Shown one piece after another: positions 26,313 to 41,292 of a stretch of DNA of 64,000 bases. This DNA is from Pontibacter russatus (lineage in GTDB: Bacteria > Bacteroidota > Bacteroidia > Cytophagales > Hymenobacteraceae), in NCBI RefSeq assembly GCF_009931655.1, contig NZ_CP047984.1, forward strand, positions 3,241,001 through 3,305,000, written 5' to 3'. The notes under the pieces were generated by a model. That model searched no databases and was not told the origin of the DNA. It worked only from the letters and a program-made list of their open reading frames with translations. Made by a program: the position numbers and the translations under genes. How positions within the stretch are numbered: position 1 is the stretch's first letter; every line of letters begins with the position of its first letter.

Positions 26313-26340
26313 GGATTCAAGCCTGCTTGAATCCTTTTTT
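26313..26340 (+). terminator. attenuator-like terminator between rplL and rpoB
   Basis: GGATTCAAG (26313-26321) pairs with CTTGAATCC (26326-26334) around CCTG and runs into six T (26335-26340). A second hairpin (GACCTG...CAGGTC) lies just upstream near 26275-26295. Position and form suggest partial termination that lowers polymerase relative to ribosomal protein output. Confidence 0.75.
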
Positions 26341-26402
26341 GCCCACAGTTGTTTTGGACTCTGTGTGTATAATAATTGATTACTAACTAAAATTCCAAGG
26401 CT

Positions 26403-30275
<3,873 letters not shown>

Positions 30276-30276
30276 T

Positions 30277-30328
30277 AAAGTGAAAGTTAGGCGCTTCGGT
30301 ATATATACTGGAGCGCTTAACACACTTT
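30277..30328 (+). other. stem-loop in the rpoB-rpoC spacer
   Basis: Outer arms AAAGTG (30277-30282) and CACTTT (30323-30328), middle arms GTTAGGCGCT (30286-30295) and AGCGCTTAAC (30312-30321) with one G-U, and the palindrome GTATATATAC (30299-30308) in the loop. No T run. It may protect or process the mRNA between the two large genes. Confidence 0.5.
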
Positions 30329-30384
30329 ATATACAGGTGTAGCTGTAGAGCAAATTCATTGTACTGACATTATTATAATATAAT

Positions 30385-33300
30385 ATGGCATTTGCGAAAA
30401 ATAAAAAGCTTTCTCAGGACTTCTCAAAAGTAACGATCAGCCTGGCTTCCCCGGAATCCATCCTGGAGCGTTCCAACGGAGAGGTGACAAAGCCTGAGAC
30501 CATTAACTATAGAACTTACAAGCCTGAGATGGGTGGTTTATTCTGCGAAAGGATATTCGGGCCTGTGAAGGATTGGGAATGCCACTGCGGGAAATACAAG
30601 AGAATCAGATACAAAGGTATCATCTGCGACCGTTGCGGCGTGGAGGTGACCGAGAAGAAAGTGCGCCGCGAGCGCATGGGCCATATCGAACTGGTGGTTC
30701 CGGTGGCGCATATCTGGTACTTCAAGTCACTCCCTAACAAAATTGGATATCTGCTGGGCCTGCCGACCAAAAAGCTCGACCAGATTATATACTACGAACG
30801 GTATGCGGTTATTCAGCCGGGTATTCTGGCAGAAGACGGTGTGAACACGCTTGACTTTCTGACCGAGGATGAGTACTTGGATATGATTGACAAGCTCCCG
30901 CGCGAAAACCAAATGTTGGACAACAACGATCCAAACAAGTTCATCGCGAAGATGGGTGCTGAAGCATTGCAAATGCTATTGGAGCGTACGAACCTGGATG
31001 ACCTGTCATACGAGCTTCGTCATGCCGCCGCTCACGAGACGTCTCAGCAGCGTAAAGCTGAGGCGTTAAAGCGTCTTCGTGTAGTAGAAGCATTCCGTGA
31101 TGCTGCAACCAGAATCGAAAACAGACCAGAGTGGATGATCATCCGCATGGTGCCTGTTATTCCACCAGAGCTTCGTCCGCTTGTTCCGTTAGATGGTGGC
31201 CGTTTCGCTACATCTGACTTGAACGACCTTTACAGACGTGTTATCATCCGTAACAACCGTCTGAAGCGTCTGATAGAGATCAAAGCGCCTGAAGTAATCC
31301 TTCGTAACGAGAAGCGTATGCTACAGGAAGCGGTGGACTCTCTGTTCGACAACTCACGTAAAGTGAACGCTGTTCGTGCAGAAGGTAACCGTGCGCTGAA
31401 GTCGCTTTCTGATATGCTGAAAGGTAAGCAGGGACGTTTCCGTCAGAACTTGCTTGGTAAGCGTGTTGACTACTCTGGCCGTTCGGTAATTGTGGTTGGT
31501 CCTGAACTGAAGCTGCACGAGTGCGGTCTGCCTAAAAACATGGCAGCGGAGCTCTTCAAGCCGTTCATCATCCGCAAGCTGATCGAAAGAGGTATCGTGA
31601 AGACTGTAAAGTCAGCTAAGAAAATAGTAGACCGTAAGGACCCTGTTGTTTGGGATATCCTGGAAAACGTGCTGAAAGGCCACCCGGTACTCCTTAACCG
31701 TGCTCCTACGCTACACAGATTAGGTATACAGGCATTCCAGCCGAAACTGATCGAAGGTAAGGCGATCCAGCTGCACCCACTGGTGTGTACGGCCTTTAAC
31801 GCCGACTTTGACGGTGACCAGATGGCGGTACACGTCCCGCTCGGGCCTGCCGCTGTACTGGAAGCCTCCATGCTGATGCTGGCATCGCACAACATCCTGA
31901 ACCCTGCCAACGGAGCGCCTATTGCGGTGCCGTCGCAGGACATGGTTCTCGGATTATATTATGTGTCGAAAGGCAAGCGCAGCACAGAAACTGAAACCAT
32001 CGTGGGTGAAGGAATGAGCTTCTACTCTCCGGAGGAAGTCATCATCGCCATCAACGAAGGCCGCCTCTCGAAGCAGGCATATATAAAAGTAAGGACAAAG
32101 ATCCGAAACGAGCAGGGCGAACTGGTTACGAAGTTGATTGAAACCGTAGCCGGCCGCGTGATATTCAACCAGTTCGTGCCGGAGGAAGTAGGCTATATAG
32201 ATGAACTGCTGACGAAGAAGAAACTGCAGCAGATCATCTCCCGCGTGTTCAAGGAGACAGGTATGGCGCGTGCCGCGCAGTTCCTGGACGACATCAAAAC
32301 GCTCGGGTTCCAGTCGGCCTACAAAGGTGGTCTTTCCATGGGTCTGGGTGATATCCAGATACCAAAAGAGAAGGATATTCTGGTAGCGCAGGCCAAGAAG
32401 GATGTGGATGCGGTATGGCAGAACTACTCGATGGGTCTGATCACAGACAACGAGCGTTACAACCAGGTAATTGATATATGGACACGTATCAACAACCAGA
32501 TAACGGAAACGCTGATGCGCCGCCTGGAGAACGATGACCAAGGCTTTAACTCTATCTTCATGATGATGCACTCCGGCGCCCGTGGCTCCAGAGAGCAGAT
32601 CCGTCAGTTGGGTGGTATGCGCGGTCTGATGGCGAAGCCTCAGAAATCCCTGCAAGGCTCTGTGGGTGAGATTATCGAGAACCCAATCCTTTCCAACTTC
32701 AAGGAAGGTCTAGATGTAATCGAGTACTTCATCTCGACGCACGGTGCGCGAAAAGGCCTTGCGGACACAGCACTTAAAACGGCTGACGCCGGTTACCTGA
32801 CACGTCGCCTGGTGGATGTGTCGCAGGACGTGATTGTGAACGAGGAAGACTGCGGCACGCTGCGAGGTCTGGAGGTAAGTGCGCTGAAAGACAACGAGGA
32901 TATCGTGGAGTCGCTGTCTGAGCGAATTCTGGGTCGCGTGACCGTACACGATGTATATGACCCGATTTCGAATGAGTTGATTGCTGAGTCCGGCTCTGAA
33001 ATCACAGAAGAGGTGGCGCGAGCCATCGAGGAGACGGCTATCGAATTTGTAGAGATCCGCTCCGTGCTGACCTGCGAATCGAAGCGTGGTATCTGCGCCA
33101 AGTGCTACGGCCGTAACCTGGCAACAGGCTTTATGGTGCAGAAGGGCGAGGCAGTGGGTGTAATTGCCGCACAGTCTATCGGCGAGCCGGGAACACAGCT
33201 GACACTCCGTACATTCCACGTGGGTGGTACAGCGTCTAACATTGCGGTGGATGCCACCATTCTGGCGAAGTTCGGCGGTAAAATCGAATTCGAGGACGTA

Positions 33301-34698
33301 CGCTCGCTGGACACAGTGAACAACGAAGGCGAACCGGTGAAGGTAGTGATGGGTCGTTCAGGCGAGGTAAAAGTTGTGGACCCAAACACGGGCAAGCTGC
33401 TTATCAGCAACCACGTCCCTTATGGCTCCTTCCTGCACGTGAACGACGGGCAGACGGTAGAGAAAGGCGATCAGATATGTAACTGGGATCCATATAATGC
33501 CGTGATTCTCTCTGAATTTGACGGGGAGATTGCCTATGAAGCCATCATCGAGGGTATCACATACCGCGAGGAGTCGGATGAGCAGACAGGTTACCGCGAG
33601 AAGGTGATCATCGATACAAAAGACAAGACACAGAACCCCGCCATCTTGGTAAACCCGAAGAATGGCGAGCCGAAAGGCTATAACATTCCGGTGGGAGCAC
33701 ACTTGACCGTAGAGAACGGCGAGAAAATCAAAGCCGGACAGATTCTGGTGAAGATTCCTCGAGCGATAGGCAAGACGCGTGACATCACAGGTGGTCTGCC
33801 GCGTGTGACGGAACTGTTCGAAGCCCGTAACCCTTCTAACCCGGCCGTGGTATCGGAGATTGATGGCGTGGTGACCTACGGAAGCGTGAAGCGCGGTAAC
33901 CGTGAAATCTACATCGAGTCGAAAGACGGCGTGAAGAAGAAGTACATGGTGCCGCTTTCCAAGCACATCCTCGTGCAGGACAACGACTTCGTGCGCGCTG
34001 GTATGCCGTTATCGGATGGTGCCATCACACCGTCAGACATCCTAAATATCCAGGGTCCGGGAGCCGTGCAGGAATACCTGGTGAATGAGATTCAGGAAGT
34101 ATACCGTCTGCAGGGCGTGAAGATCAACGACAAGCACATTGAGGTGGTTGTACGCCAGATGATGCAGAAGGTGATTGTCGTGGATGCCGGTGACACAAGC
34201 TTCCTGGAGAACCAGGTGGTAGACAAAATCACCTTCATGGAGGAAAACGACCGCATCATTGACATGAAAGTGGTGGAGGAAGCCGGAGACTCGGCAAGCC
34301 TGAAGCCAGGTCAGATCGTTACCGCCAGAAGGCTGCGTGACGAGAACTCAAGCCTGAAGCGCCGCGACCTGAAACTGGTAACCGTGCGCGATGCACAGCC
34401 ATCCGTGTCAAGGCCTACGCTGCAGGGTATCACACAGGCATCCCTGGGTACGCAAAGCTTCATCTCTGCGGCATCCTTCCAGGAAACGACGAAGGTGCTG
34501 AGCGAGGCGGCTATCAAAGGAAAAGCCGATGAGCTGCTTGGCCTGAAAGAGAACGTGATCGTGGGGCACCTGATTCCGGCTGGTACAGGACTGAGAGAAT
34601 ATCAGAAACTGATAGTGGGAAGCCAGGAAGAGTATGATGCATTGGTAAGCTCCAAGAAAGCGACAACCAAAAGGCAGCAGGAGTTACAAAACAAATAA
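30385..34698 (+). CDS. rpoC: DNA-directed RNA polymerase subunit beta'
   Basis: 1437 residues. The N-terminal zinc ribbon has Cys66, Cys68, Cys81 and Cys84, the active-site Mg loop is NADFDGDQ (472-479), and a second zinc site (CGTLRG, then [11 protein letters not shown]) follows. The bridge and trigger helices and the C-terminal region end in QQELQNK. With beta it forms the catalytic cleft. Arg codon choice changes inside the gene: CGT dominates about 30930-31760, while CGC and others mix elsewhere. Confidence 0.98.
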   Translation: MAFAKNKKLSQDFSKVTISLASPESILERSNGEVTKPETINYRTYKPEMGGLFCERIFGPVKDWECHCGKYKRIRYKGIICDRCGVEVTEKKVRRERMGHIELVVPVAHIWYFKSLPNKIGYLLGLPTKKLDQIIYYERYAVIQPGILAEDGVNTLDFLTEDEYLDMIDKLPRENQMLDNNDPNKFIAKMGAEALQMLLERTNLDDLSYELRHAAAHETSQQRKAEALKRLRVVEAFRDAATRIENRPEWMIIRMVPVIPPELRPLVPLDGGRFATSDLNDLYRRVIIRNNRLKRLIEIKAPEVILRNEKRMLQEAVDSLFDNSRKVNAVRAEGNRALKSLSDMLKGKQGRFRQNLLGKRVDYSGRSVIVVGPELKLHECGLPKNMAAELFKPFIIRKLIERGIVKTVKSAKKIVDRKDPVVWDILENVLKGHPVLLNRAPTLHRLGIQAFQPKLIEGKAIQLHPLVCTAFNADFDGDQMAVHVPLGPAAVLEASMLMLASHNILNPANGAPIAVPSQDMVLGLYYVSKGKRSTETETIVGEGMSFYSPEEVIIAINEGRLSKQAYIKVRTKIRNEQGELVTKLIETVAGRVIFNQFVPEEVGYIDELLTKKKLQQIISRVFKETGMARAAQFLDDIKTLGFQSAYKGGLSMGLGDIQIPKEKDILVAQAKKDVDAVWQNYSMGLITDNERYNQVIDIWTRINNQITETLMRRLENDDQGFNSIFMMMHSGARGSREQIRQLGGMRGLMAKPQKSLQGSVGEIIENPILSNFKEGLDVIEYFISTHGARKGLADTALKTADAGYLTRRLVDVSQDVIVNEEDCGTLRGLEVSALKDNEDIVESLSERILGRVTVHDVYDPISNELIAESGSEITEEVARAIEETAIEFVEIRSVLTCESKRGICAKCYGRNLATGFMVQKGEAVGVIAAQSIGEPGTQLTLRTFHVGGTASNIAVDATILAKFGGKIEFEDVRSLDTVNNEGEPVKVVMGRSGEVKVVDPNTGKLLISNHVPYGSFLHVNDGQTVEKGDQICNWDPYNAVILSEFDGEIAYEAIIEGITYREESDEQTGYREKVIIDTKDKTQNPAILVNPKNGEPKGYNIPVGAHLTVENGEKIKAGQILVKIPRAIGKTRDITGGLPRVTELFEARNPSNPAVVSEIDGVVTYGSVKRGNREIYIESKDGVKKKYMVPLSKHILVQDNDFVRAGMPLSDGAITPSDILNIQGPGAVQEYLVNEIQEVYRLQGVKINDKHIEVVVRQMMQKVIVVDAGDTSFLENQVVDKITFMEENDRIIDMKVVEEAGDSASLKPGQIVTARRLRDENSSLKRRDLKLVTVRDAQPSVSRPTLQGITQASLGTQSFISAASFQETTKVLSEAAIKGKADELLGLKENVIVGHLIPAGTGLREYQKLIVGSQEEYDALVSSKKATTKRQQELQNK

Positions 34699-34706
34699 AT
34701 TCGAAT

Positions 34707-35024
34707 ATGGCGGATGATCAGCAAAAGCAAAATCAGATAAGCATAGAGTTGTCGGAAGAAGTGGCAGAAGGCGAGTATGCCAACCTGGCTATGATTGCGC
34801 ACTCCAGCAGCGAATTTGTGATTGATTTTATAAGACTGATGCCAGGTTTGCCAAAAGCGAAAGTCAAATCAAGAGTCGTTATCACGCCGGAGCACGCCAA
34901 GAGATTATTGGCTGCTCTGGCCGATAACGTCAAAAAGTTTGAAGACAGCTTCGGTGAGATCAAGCACGCACAGGAGGCGCCGTCATTTCCGATGAACTTC
35001 GGAGGAACGGTGGGGGAAGCCTAA
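34707..35024 (+). CDS. DUF3467 domain protein
   Basis: 105 residues, acidic N-terminus, then ANLAMIAHSSSEFVIDFIRLMPG and KAKVKSRVVITPEHAKRLL (each a recognisable DUF3467 segment) and a C-terminal helix ending AQEAPSFPMNFGG. It lies 8 bases behind rpoC and before the rpsL promoter, a position conserved in Bacteroidota. The function is not established. Linkage suggests a link to transcription or translation, which is inference. Confidence 0.85.
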   Translation: MADDQQKQNQISIELSEEVAEGEYANLAMIAHSSSEFVIDFIRLMPGLPKAKVKSRVVITPEHAKRLLAALADNVKKFEDSFGEIKHAQEAPSFPMNFGGTVGEA

Positions 35025-35050
35025 TGCACTAAGAATTAATGAATTAATAT

Positions 35051-35082
35051 TTTGAAATTGCAAGTGTATTTATATACCTTTG
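35051..35082 (+). promoter_or_regulatory. promoter of the rpsL-rpsG-fusA-rpsJ unit
   Basis: TTTG (35051-35054), 20 bases, TACCTTTG (35075-35082). The spacer before it (after the DUF3467 stop at 35024) is AT-rich with an ATTAAT/ATTAAT inverted repeat. Confidence 0.75.
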
Positions 35083-35128
35083 CAGTCCGAATTTTTGAGT
35101 AGAAAAATCTATAATTAACAGATTGTAA

Positions 35129-35545
35129 ATGCCTACTATACAGCAATTAGTAAGAAAGGGAAGAGAGAAACTGACATATAACTCTAAGTCTCCTGCCCTA
35201 GATTCATGCCCACAGCGTCGTGGCGTATGTACAAGAGTATATACCACAACGCCTAAGAAGCCAAACTCTGCCATGCGTAAGGTTGCCAGGGTACGATTAA
35301 CAAACGGCAAGGAAGTCAACGCCTATATACCAGGTGAAGGCCACAACCTGCAGGAGCACTCTATTGTGCTGATCAGAGGAGGCAGGGTGAAGGACCTTCC
35401 GGGGGTGCGTTACCACATCGTGCGCGGCGCCCTCGACACCGCAGGTGTTAGCGGCCGTCTTCAGTCACGCTCCAAGTACGGTGCCAAGCGACCCAAGCCA
35501 GGGCAGGCTGCAGCCGCCGCAGGTAAAGGTGGTAAGAAAAAGTAA
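35129..35545 (+). CDS. rpsL: 30S ribosomal protein S12
   Basis: 138 residues with the decoding-centre loops [15 protein letters not shown] and [12 protein letters not shown]. The Lys residues of both loops, where streptomycin-resistance changes fall in other species, are wild type. The Asp in KDLPG is the methylthiolation site known in other bacteria. The C-terminus carries an Ala/Gly/Lys tail. First gene of the str group. Confidence 0.97.
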   Translation: MPTIQQLVRKGREKLTYNSKSPALDSCPQRRGVCTRVYTTTPKKPNSAMRKVARVRLTNGKEVNAYIPGEGHNLQEHSIVLIRGGRVKDLPGVRYHIVRGALDTAGVSGRLQSRSKYGAKRPKPGQAAAAAGKGGKKK

Positions 35546-35564
35546 TATATAGCCTTTTAATACA

Positions 35565-36032
35565 ATGAGAAAAGCAAAGCCGAAAAGTAGAATACTCCTT
35601 CCTGATCCTAAATATAAAGAGACATTGGTGACGCGTTTCGTTAACTACATGATGGAAGACGGAAAGAAAAGCGTAGCCTATGGAATCTTCTATGATGCTG
35701 TAGAAATAGTAGAATCAAGAACAAAAGAAAACGGCCTGGAGATGTGGAAGAAAGCGTTGAACAACGTGATGCCAAGCGTCGAGGTAAAAAGCCGTAGGGT
35801 AGGGGGTGCTACATTCCAAGTGCCGACTGAGGTCCGTCCGGACCGCAGAGTATCTCTGGGTATCAAGTGGATGATATCCTACGCTCGCAAAAGAGGCGAG
35901 AAAACAATGAAAGACAGGTTAGCAGGAGAGATTGTAGCTGCTGCTAAAGGTGAAGGTGCTGCTGTGAAGAAGAAAGACGATACACACAGAATGGCAGAGG
36001 CGAACAAAGCATTCTCACACTTTAGATTCTAA
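35565..36032 (+). CDS. rpsG: 30S ribosomal protein S7
   Basis: 155 residues, the primary binder of the 3' major domain of 16S rRNA. Shows [17 protein letters not shown], the beta-hairpin [17 protein letters not shown] and the C-terminal [15 protein letters not shown]. It lies 19 bases after rpsL and 2 bases before fusA. Confidence 0.97.
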   Translation: MRKAKPKSRILLPDPKYKETLVTRFVNYMMEDGKKSVAYGIFYDAVEIVESRTKENGLEMWKKALNNVMPSVEVKSRRVGGATFQVPTEVRPDRRVSLGIKWMISYARKRGEKTMKDRLAGEIVAAAKGEGAAVKKKDDTHRMAEANKAFSHFRF

Positions 36033-36034
36033 GG

Positions 36035-38137
36035 ATGGCAAGAGACCTAAAATACACAAGAAATATTGGGATTGCCGCGCATATTGATGCAGGTAAGACA
36101 ACAACAACAGAGCGCATACTTTACTACACAGGAAAATCTCACAAATTAGGGGAAGTACACGAAGGTGCCGCTACAACCGACTGGATGGAGCAGGAGCAGG
36201 AGCGCGGTATCACCATTACTTCTGCCGCTGTTACAGTAAACTGGAATTACAGAGGACAGCCGTATCACATCAACATCATCGACACCCCGGGCCATGTTGA
36301 CTTCACGGTGGAAGTGAACCGTTCGCTGCGGGTACTGGATGGCCTGGTGTTCCTGTTCAGTGCAGTAGACGGGGTGGAGCCACAGTCAGAAACCAACTGG
36401 CGCCTTGCCGACAACTATAAAGTGGCACGCATCGGTTTTGTGAACAAGATGGACCGTTCTGGCGCTGACTTCCTGGCGGTGTGCAGGCAGGTAAAAGAAA
36501 TGCTGGGCAGCAACGCCGTAGCGCTTCAGTTACCGATTGGCTCTGAGGATAACTTTAGAGGAGTGGTGGATCTGGTGAACAACCGGGGCATCATCTGGAA
36601 TGAGGATGACAAAGGGATGACCTTTACAGAAGTTCCTATTCCGGACGACATGGTGGAAGAAGCCGCTGAGTACAGGGAGAAGCTGCTGGAAGCAGTTGCC
36701 GAGTACGATGAAACCCTGATGGAGAAATACTTCGAAGATCCAAATTCGATCTCTGAAGATGAAATACTGACTGCCCTTCGTGCTGCAACGATAGATATGG
36801 CCATTGTTCCGATGCTGTGCGGTTCTTCCTTCAAGAACAAGGGTGTTCAGACGATGCTGGATTATGTGATGGCGCTGATACCTTCTCCTCTTGACAGAGA
36901 GTATATCAAAGGAATAAACCCTGATACGGAGCAGGAAGTTTTACGCAAGCCAAGCGTAACAGAACCTTTTGCGGGTCTTGCATTCAAAATTGCGACTGAC
37001 CCTTACGTTGGCCGCTTATGCTTTGTAAGGGCATACTCAGGCGTCCTGGAGTCCGGGTCATATGTATACAATACAAGGTCAAACAACAAAGAGCGTATAT
37101 CCCGCATTTTCCAGATGCACGCCAATAAGCAGAACCAGATTGACAAATTGGAGGCTGGAGACATTGGTGCGGTAGTAGGCTTCAAGGACATCAAGACGGG
37201 AGACACACTTTGCGATCAGAACAACAAGATCGTGTTTGAATCTATGGATTTCCCTGAGCCGGTAATTGGTTATGCCATTGAGCCAAAAACGCAGGCAGAC
37301 TCTGACAAGATGGGTATGGCGATTGCCAAGCTGATCGAGGAAGATCCTACGCTGAAAGTGCATACTGATGAGGAAACAGGGCAAACTATTCTGAGAGGAA
37401 TGGGCGAATTGCACCTTGAGATCATCATCGACCGAATGAAGCGCGAGTTCAAAGTAGAGCTGAACCAGGGTGCGCCTCAGGTAGCTTACAAGGAGACGAT
37501 CACAAAGACAGTGGAGCACCGGGAAGTGTTCAAGAAGCAGTCTGGTGGCCGTGGTAAGTTTGCCGACATTGTATTTAATATGGGGCCCCGCGAGGACGGC
37601 AAGCCAGGACTTGAGTTTGAGAATGCCATTGTAGGGGGTGTGATACCGAAAGAATTCATCCCAGCGGTTCAGAAAGGCTTCGAAGAAGCGATGAAGAACG
37701 GTATTCTTGCAGGATTCCCTATTGATTCCATGAAAGTGCGCCTGTTCCATGGTTCCTTCCATGATGTAGACTCTGATGCCCTTTCTTTTGAATTGGCAGC
37801 CCGTCAGGGATTCAAGGAGGCCGGCAAGCAATGCGCGCCGAAGCTGCTTGAGCCTATTATGTCAGTAGACGTGGTAACGCCGGATGAGTATACGGGCCCG
37901 GTAACTGGTGACCTGAACAGAAGAAGAGGCCTGATGAAGGGAATGGACACAAAAGGCACTGCTAGTGTGGTAAGGGCCGATGTGCCGCTCTCTGAGCTGT
38001 TCGGATATGTGACCGACCTTCGTACGATTACTTCTGGTAGAGCTACAGCTTCACTTACTTTCTCTCATTACGAGCAGGTACCTCAGAACTTAGCAGATGC
38101 CATCATTGCCAAATTAAAAGGAACTGCAGCTAAATAG
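36035..38137 (+). CDS. fusA: elongation factor G
   Basis: 700 residues of the translocation GTPase. G1 [10 protein letters not shown], switch region with [11 protein letters not shown]3 DTPGHVDF, G4 NKMDRSG, followed by domains 2-5 ending with [20 protein letters not shown]. It moves tRNA-mRNA through the ribosome and also works with Frr. Between S7 and S10 as in the classical str order. Confidence 0.98.
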   Translation: MARDLKYTRNIGIAAHIDAGKTTTTERILYYTGKSHKLGEVHEGAATTDWMEQEQERGITITSAAVTVNWNYRGQPYHINIIDTPGHVDFTVEVNRSLRVLDGLVFLFSAVDGVEPQSETNWRLADNYKVARIGFVNKMDRSGADFLAVCRQVKEMLGSNAVALQLPIGSEDNFRGVVDLVNNRGIIWNEDDKGMTFTEVPIPDDMVEEAAEYREKLLEAVAEYDETLMEKYFEDPNSISEDEILTALRAATIDMAIVPMLCGSSFKNKGVQTMLDYVMALIPSPLDREYIKGINPDTEQEVLRKPSVTEPFAGLAFKIATDPYVGRLCFVRAYSGVLESGSYVYNTRSNNKERISRIFQMHANKQNQIDKLEAGDIGAVVGFKDIKTGDTLCDQNNKIVFESMDFPEPVIGYAIEPKTQADSDKMGMAIAKLIEEDPTLKVHTDEETGQTILRGMGELHLEIIIDRMKREFKVELNQGAPQVAYKETITKTVEHREVFKKQSGGRGKFADIVFNMGPREDGKPGLEFENAIVGGVIPKEFIPAVQKGFEEAMKNGILAGFPIDSMKVRLFHGSFHDVDSDALSFELAARQGFKEAGKQCAPKLLEPIMSVDVVTPDEYTGPVTGDLNRRRGLMKGMDTKGTASVVRADVPLSELFGYVTDLRTITSGRATASLTFSHYEQVPQNLADAIIAKLKGTAAK

Positions 38138-38147
38138 TAGTAAAATA

Positions 38148-38453
38148 ATGAATCAGAAAATAAGAATTAAGCTTAAGTCATACGACCACAACCTGGTCGA
38201 TAAGTCTTCTGAGAAGATTGTGAAAGCTGTGAAAGCTACTGGTGCTATCGTAAGCGGACCAATTCCTCTTCCAACAGAAAAAGATAAATTCACTGTACTG
38301 CGCTCACCACACGTGAACAAGAAATCGCGCGAGCAGTTTCAGCTTTGCACCTATAAGCGGCTGGTAGATATTTACTCTACCAGCTCCAAGACGGTGGATG
38401 CGCTGATGAAACTTGAGTTGCCAAGCGGGGTAGATGTAGAAATAAAGGTTTGA
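38148..38453 (+). CDS. rpsJ: 30S ribosomal protein S10
   Basis: 101 residues, [20 protein letters not shown] at the N-terminus and [14 protein letters not shown] later. It assembles in the 30S head and also serves as NusE, the docking partner of NusG in antitermination. It ends the str unit: a strong terminator follows 17 bases after its stop, unlike the continuous rpsJ-rplC transcript of enterobacteria. Confidence 0.97.
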   Translation: MNQKIRIKLKSYDHNLVDKSSEKIVKAVKATGAIVSGPIPLPTEKDKFTVLRSPHVNKKSREQFQLCTYKRLVDIYSTSSKTVDALMKLELPSGVDVEIKV

Positions 38454-38469
38454 TAAACCTGAGCGCCAT

Positions 38470-38505
38470 AAAAAAAGAGAACCGGGGAACTGGTTCTCTT
38501 TTTTT
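38470..38505 (+). terminator. strong terminator between rpsJ and rplC
   Basis: AAAAAAAGAGAACC (38470-38483) pairs with GGTTCTCTTTTTTT (38492-38505) around GGGGAACT, ending in seven T. A full intrinsic terminator within the ribosomal supercluster. Confidence 0.85.
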
Positions 38506-38543
38506 ATAAGTGCATGATACAGAAATAATTTAGAGTAATGCTA

Positions 38544-38572
38544 TTGAAACAAAAATATATTTTATAACTTTG
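38544..38572 (+). promoter_or_regulatory. promoter of the rplC (S10/spc) unit
   Basis: TTG (38544-38546), 18 bases, TAACTTTG (38565-38572). It follows the rpsJ terminator and lies about 65 bases before rplC, restarting transcription of the S10-spc group. Confidence 0.75.
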
Positions 38573-38636
38573 CACTCCCTTAGAAAACTGAGGGCATACC
38601 ATATATATTATTTCCATCTTTAAAAAAACAAGTTGA

Positions 38637-39254
38637 ATGCCTGGAATTATCGGTAAAAAAATCGGAATGACAAGCCTCTTCACAGCAGATGGTAAATACA
38701 CACCCGTAACGGTTATTCAAGCCGGCCCATGTGTAGTTACTCAGGTGAAGACAGTCGAGACTGATGGCTATGAAGCTGTACAGCTTGGCTTTGGCGAAAA
38801 GAAGCTGAAGAGAGTAACAATGGCAGAAGCCGGACATTACAAGAAAGCCAATACAGCTCCTAAGAAAAAAGTGGCAGAGTTTAACACGGAGGGTATTTCT
38901 GTAAATCTGGGAGACACCATAGATGTGAACCTGTTTATAGAAGGTGAGTTCGTGGATGTGGTCGGAACTTCCAAAGGCAAGGGATTCCAGGGCGTTGTGA
39001 AGCGCCACAACTTTGCCGGAGTTGGCGGTCAGACCCACGGTCAGCATAACAGGGCAAGGCACCCGGGTTCTATCGGTGCCTGTTCATGGCCATCCAGAGT
39101 GTTCAAGGGGATGCGCATGGCTGGCAGAATGGGCGGTAACCGCGTGAAGATTGAAAACTTGACGGTGTTGCGCGTTGTAGCGGACAAAAACCTTTTGGTA
39201 GTTAGTGGCTCTGTACCAGGTGCCAAGAATTCTTACGTGTTAATTGAGAAATAA
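38637..39254 (+). CDS. rplC: 50S ribosomal protein L3
   Basis: 205 residues. [13 protein letters not shown] opens the protein, and the central extension [15 protein letters not shown] reaches the peptidyl-transferase centre and contains the Gln that PrmB methylates in E. coli. It is first in its transcription unit here and lies 2 bases before rplD. Confidence 0.97.
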   Translation: MPGIIGKKIGMTSLFTADGKYTPVTVIQAGPCVVTQVKTVETDGYEAVQLGFGEKKLKRVTMAEAGHYKKANTAPKKKVAEFNTEGISVNLGDTIDVNLFIEGEFVDVVGTSKGKGFQGVVKRHNFAGVGGQTHGQHNRARHPGSIGACSWPSRVFKGMRMAGRMGGNRVKIENLTVLRVVADKNLLVVSGSVPGAKNSYVLIEK

Positions 39255-39256
39255 AA

Positions 39257-39886
39257 ATGGAGCTTTCTGTATTAAATATAAAAGGTGAGGATACAGGCAG
39301 AAAGGTAACGCTTTCTGATGCTGTGTTTGGTTTAGAGCCAAATGAGCATGCCATGTATCTTGACGTGAAACAGTACCTGGCGAACCAGCGGCAGGGAACG
39401 CATAAGTCAAAAGAGCGCAACGAGGTAGCAGGTTCTACAAAAAAGATTAAAAAGCAAAAAGGTACGGGCGGTGCACGTGCCGGATCGCTGAAGTCGCCGC
39501 TGTTTGTGGGCGGTGGGCGCGTTTTTGGACCCAAGCCAAGAAACTACAGCTTCAAGCTTAACAAGAAACTGAAGCGGGTGGCCCGTCTTTCTGCCCTGTC
39601 GCTGTTAGCACGCGACAACAAAGTGGCGCTGGTGGAGTCCTTCTCTCTGGACGCACCGAAAACAAGCGAGTTTAAAGGCATCCTGAGCAACCTGCAGGTG
39701 GCTGGCAAAACACTGATACTGCTGCCTGCAGCCGATAAGAACATTGTGCTGTCTGGGCGCAACCTGCCGAAGGTGAAAATCTCTACCGCAAGCGATGTGA
39801 ACACATATGACCTGCTGAACACAGAGAAACTGTTGCTGGTGGAAGAGTCAGTTAATGTATTAGAAACCCTCTTTAGCGCGAAATAA
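39257..39886 (+). CDS. rplD: 50S ribosomal protein L4
   Basis: 209 residues. The exit-tunnel loop is visible as KKQKGTGGARAGSLKSP and VFGPKPRNY. In E. coli L4 represses its own operon, but here the unit starts at rplC, so any such control would act on a different leader. The stop overlaps the rplW start by one base. Confidence 0.96.
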   Translation: MELSVLNIKGEDTGRKVTLSDAVFGLEPNEHAMYLDVKQYLANQRQGTHKSKERNEVAGSTKKIKKQKGTGGARAGSLKSPLFVGGGRVFGPKPRNYSFKLNKKLKRVARLSALSLLARDNKVALVESFSLDAPKTSEFKGILSNLQVAGKTLILLPAADKNIVLSGRNLPKVKISTASDVNTYDLLNTEKLLLVEESVNVLETLFSAK

Positions 39887-40173
39887 TGAACGTTCTGAAA
39901 AGACCAATAATCACTGAAAAATTTGCCGCTCTGAACGAGGTGGGCAAATATGCTTTTGAGGTAAACAAGAACGCCAATAAAGTAGAGATCAAGAAGCAGA
40001 TTGAGAAACAGTATGGCGTAACAGTGGAGAAAGTAGCCACCATGCGCTCTATCGGCAAATTGAAGACGAAATATACGAAATCAGGCGCTGTCTCAGGCCG
40101 TACTTCTCTCATCAAGAAAGCAATTGTTACCCTGAAAGAGGGTGATGTCATAGACTTTTACAGCGGTATATAA
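39886..40173 (+). CDS. rplW: 50S ribosomal protein L23
   Basis: 95 residues, beginning NVLKRPIITEKFAALNE. Sits at the tunnel exit and is the docking site for trigger factor and SRP. TAATG overlap with rplD indicates coupled translation. Confidence 0.96.
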   Translation: MNVLKRPIITEKFAALNEVGKYAFEVNKNANKVEIKKQIEKQYGVTVEKVATMRSIGKLKTKYTKSGAVSGRTSLIKKAIVTLKEGDVIDFYSGI

Positions 40174-40183
40174 TTAAGTTAAG

Positions 40184-41011
40184 ATGGCTTTAAAAAAGTT
40201 AAGACCAACAACACCAGGTCAAAGATTCAGAGTAGCCCCCGCCTTTGACGAGGTAACGGCCTCTACTCCGGAGAAATCTTTGTTGGCACCTATCAAAAAA
40301 TCTGGTGGACGCAACGACTCAGGTAAAATGACCATGCGCTATACAGGCGGTGGCCATAAGAAGAAATACCGGGTCATCGATTTTAAGCGTACTAAGTTCG
40401 GCATACCGGCTACCGTAAAGACGATCGAATACGATCCGAACAGGACAGCCCGCATCGCCCTGCTGCACTACGTGGACGGTGAGAAGGCATATATCATTGC
40501 ACCAGCCGGATTGCAAGTAGGCACTGTGGTTACTTCAGGCCCGGGCATTGCCCCCGAAGTAGGGAATTGCCTTCCTTTATCGGATATTCCTCTTGGTACT
40601 ATCATTCACAACATCGAGTTGCAGCCAGGCGCAGGTGCTATACTTGCCCGCAGCGCCGGTTCTTATGCCCAGCTAGTGGCCCGCGAAGGCCGCTATGCAA
40701 CGATCAAGCTTCCTTCAGGGGAGTTGAGAATGGTGTTAGTGAACTGTTCAGCAACAGTTGGTACTGTTTCTAATGCCGACCATATGAATGTGCAACTCGG
40801 AAAAGCCGGGCGCAACAGATGGTTGGGCAAGCGTCCACGCGTACGTGGTGTAGCCATGAACCCTGTCGATCACCCAATGGGTGGTGGTGAAGGTAAATCC
40901 TCCGGCGGTCACCCACGCTCACGCAAAGGCCTGTATGCAAAAGGCATGAAGACCAGAAACAAGAATAAGTATTCTGAACAGCTTATAGTTAACAGAGGAA
41001 AGAAAAAATAA
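40184..41011 (+). CDS. rplB: 50S ribosomal protein L2
   Basis: 275 residues. [20 protein letters not shown] near the N-terminus and [16 protein letters not shown] near the C-terminus contain the conserved residues (including the His) near the peptidyl-transferase centre. It bridges subunits. The rpsS ATG follows its stop directly. Confidence 0.97.
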   Translation: MALKKLRPTTPGQRFRVAPAFDEVTASTPEKSLLAPIKKSGGRNDSGKMTMRYTGGGHKKKYRVIDFKRTKFGIPATVKTIEYDPNRTARIALLHYVDGEKAYIIAPAGLQVGTVVTSGPGIAPEVGNCLPLSDIPLGTIIHNIELQPGAGAILARSAGSYAQLVAREGRYATIKLPSGELRMVLVNCSATVGTVSNADHMNVQLGKAGRNRWLGKRPRVRGVAMNPVDHPMGGGEGKSSGGHPRSRKGLYAKGMKTRNKNKYSEQLIVNRGKKK

Positions 41012-41290
41012 ATGGCTAGATCATTAAAAAAAGGGCCTTACATTGACTTTAGGCTCGAGAAGAAAGTGAATGTAATGAATGACGCTGGCAAAAAGTCTGT
41101 TATCAAGACTTGGTCGCGCCGATCTATGATATCTCCTGATTTCGTGGGCCACACATTCGCAGTACATAATGGTAATAAATTTATTCCGGTATATGTGACG
41201 GAGAACATGGTAGGGCACAAGCTCGGCGAGTTTGCGCCAACCAGAAACTTCAGAGGTCACGTTGCTAAAAAAGATAAAGGCAAGCGATAA
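41012..41290 (+). CDS. rpsS: 30S ribosomal protein S19
   Basis: 92 residues with [29 protein letters not shown] and [16 protein letters not shown]. Binds the 30S head with S13. No gap after rplB, 2 bases before rplV. Confidence 0.97.
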   Translation: MARSLKKGPYIDFRLEKKVNVMNDAGKKSVIKTWSRRSMISPDFVGHTFAVHNGNKFIPVYVTENMVGHKLGEFAPTRNFRGHVAKKDKGKR

Positions 41291-41292
41291 CC

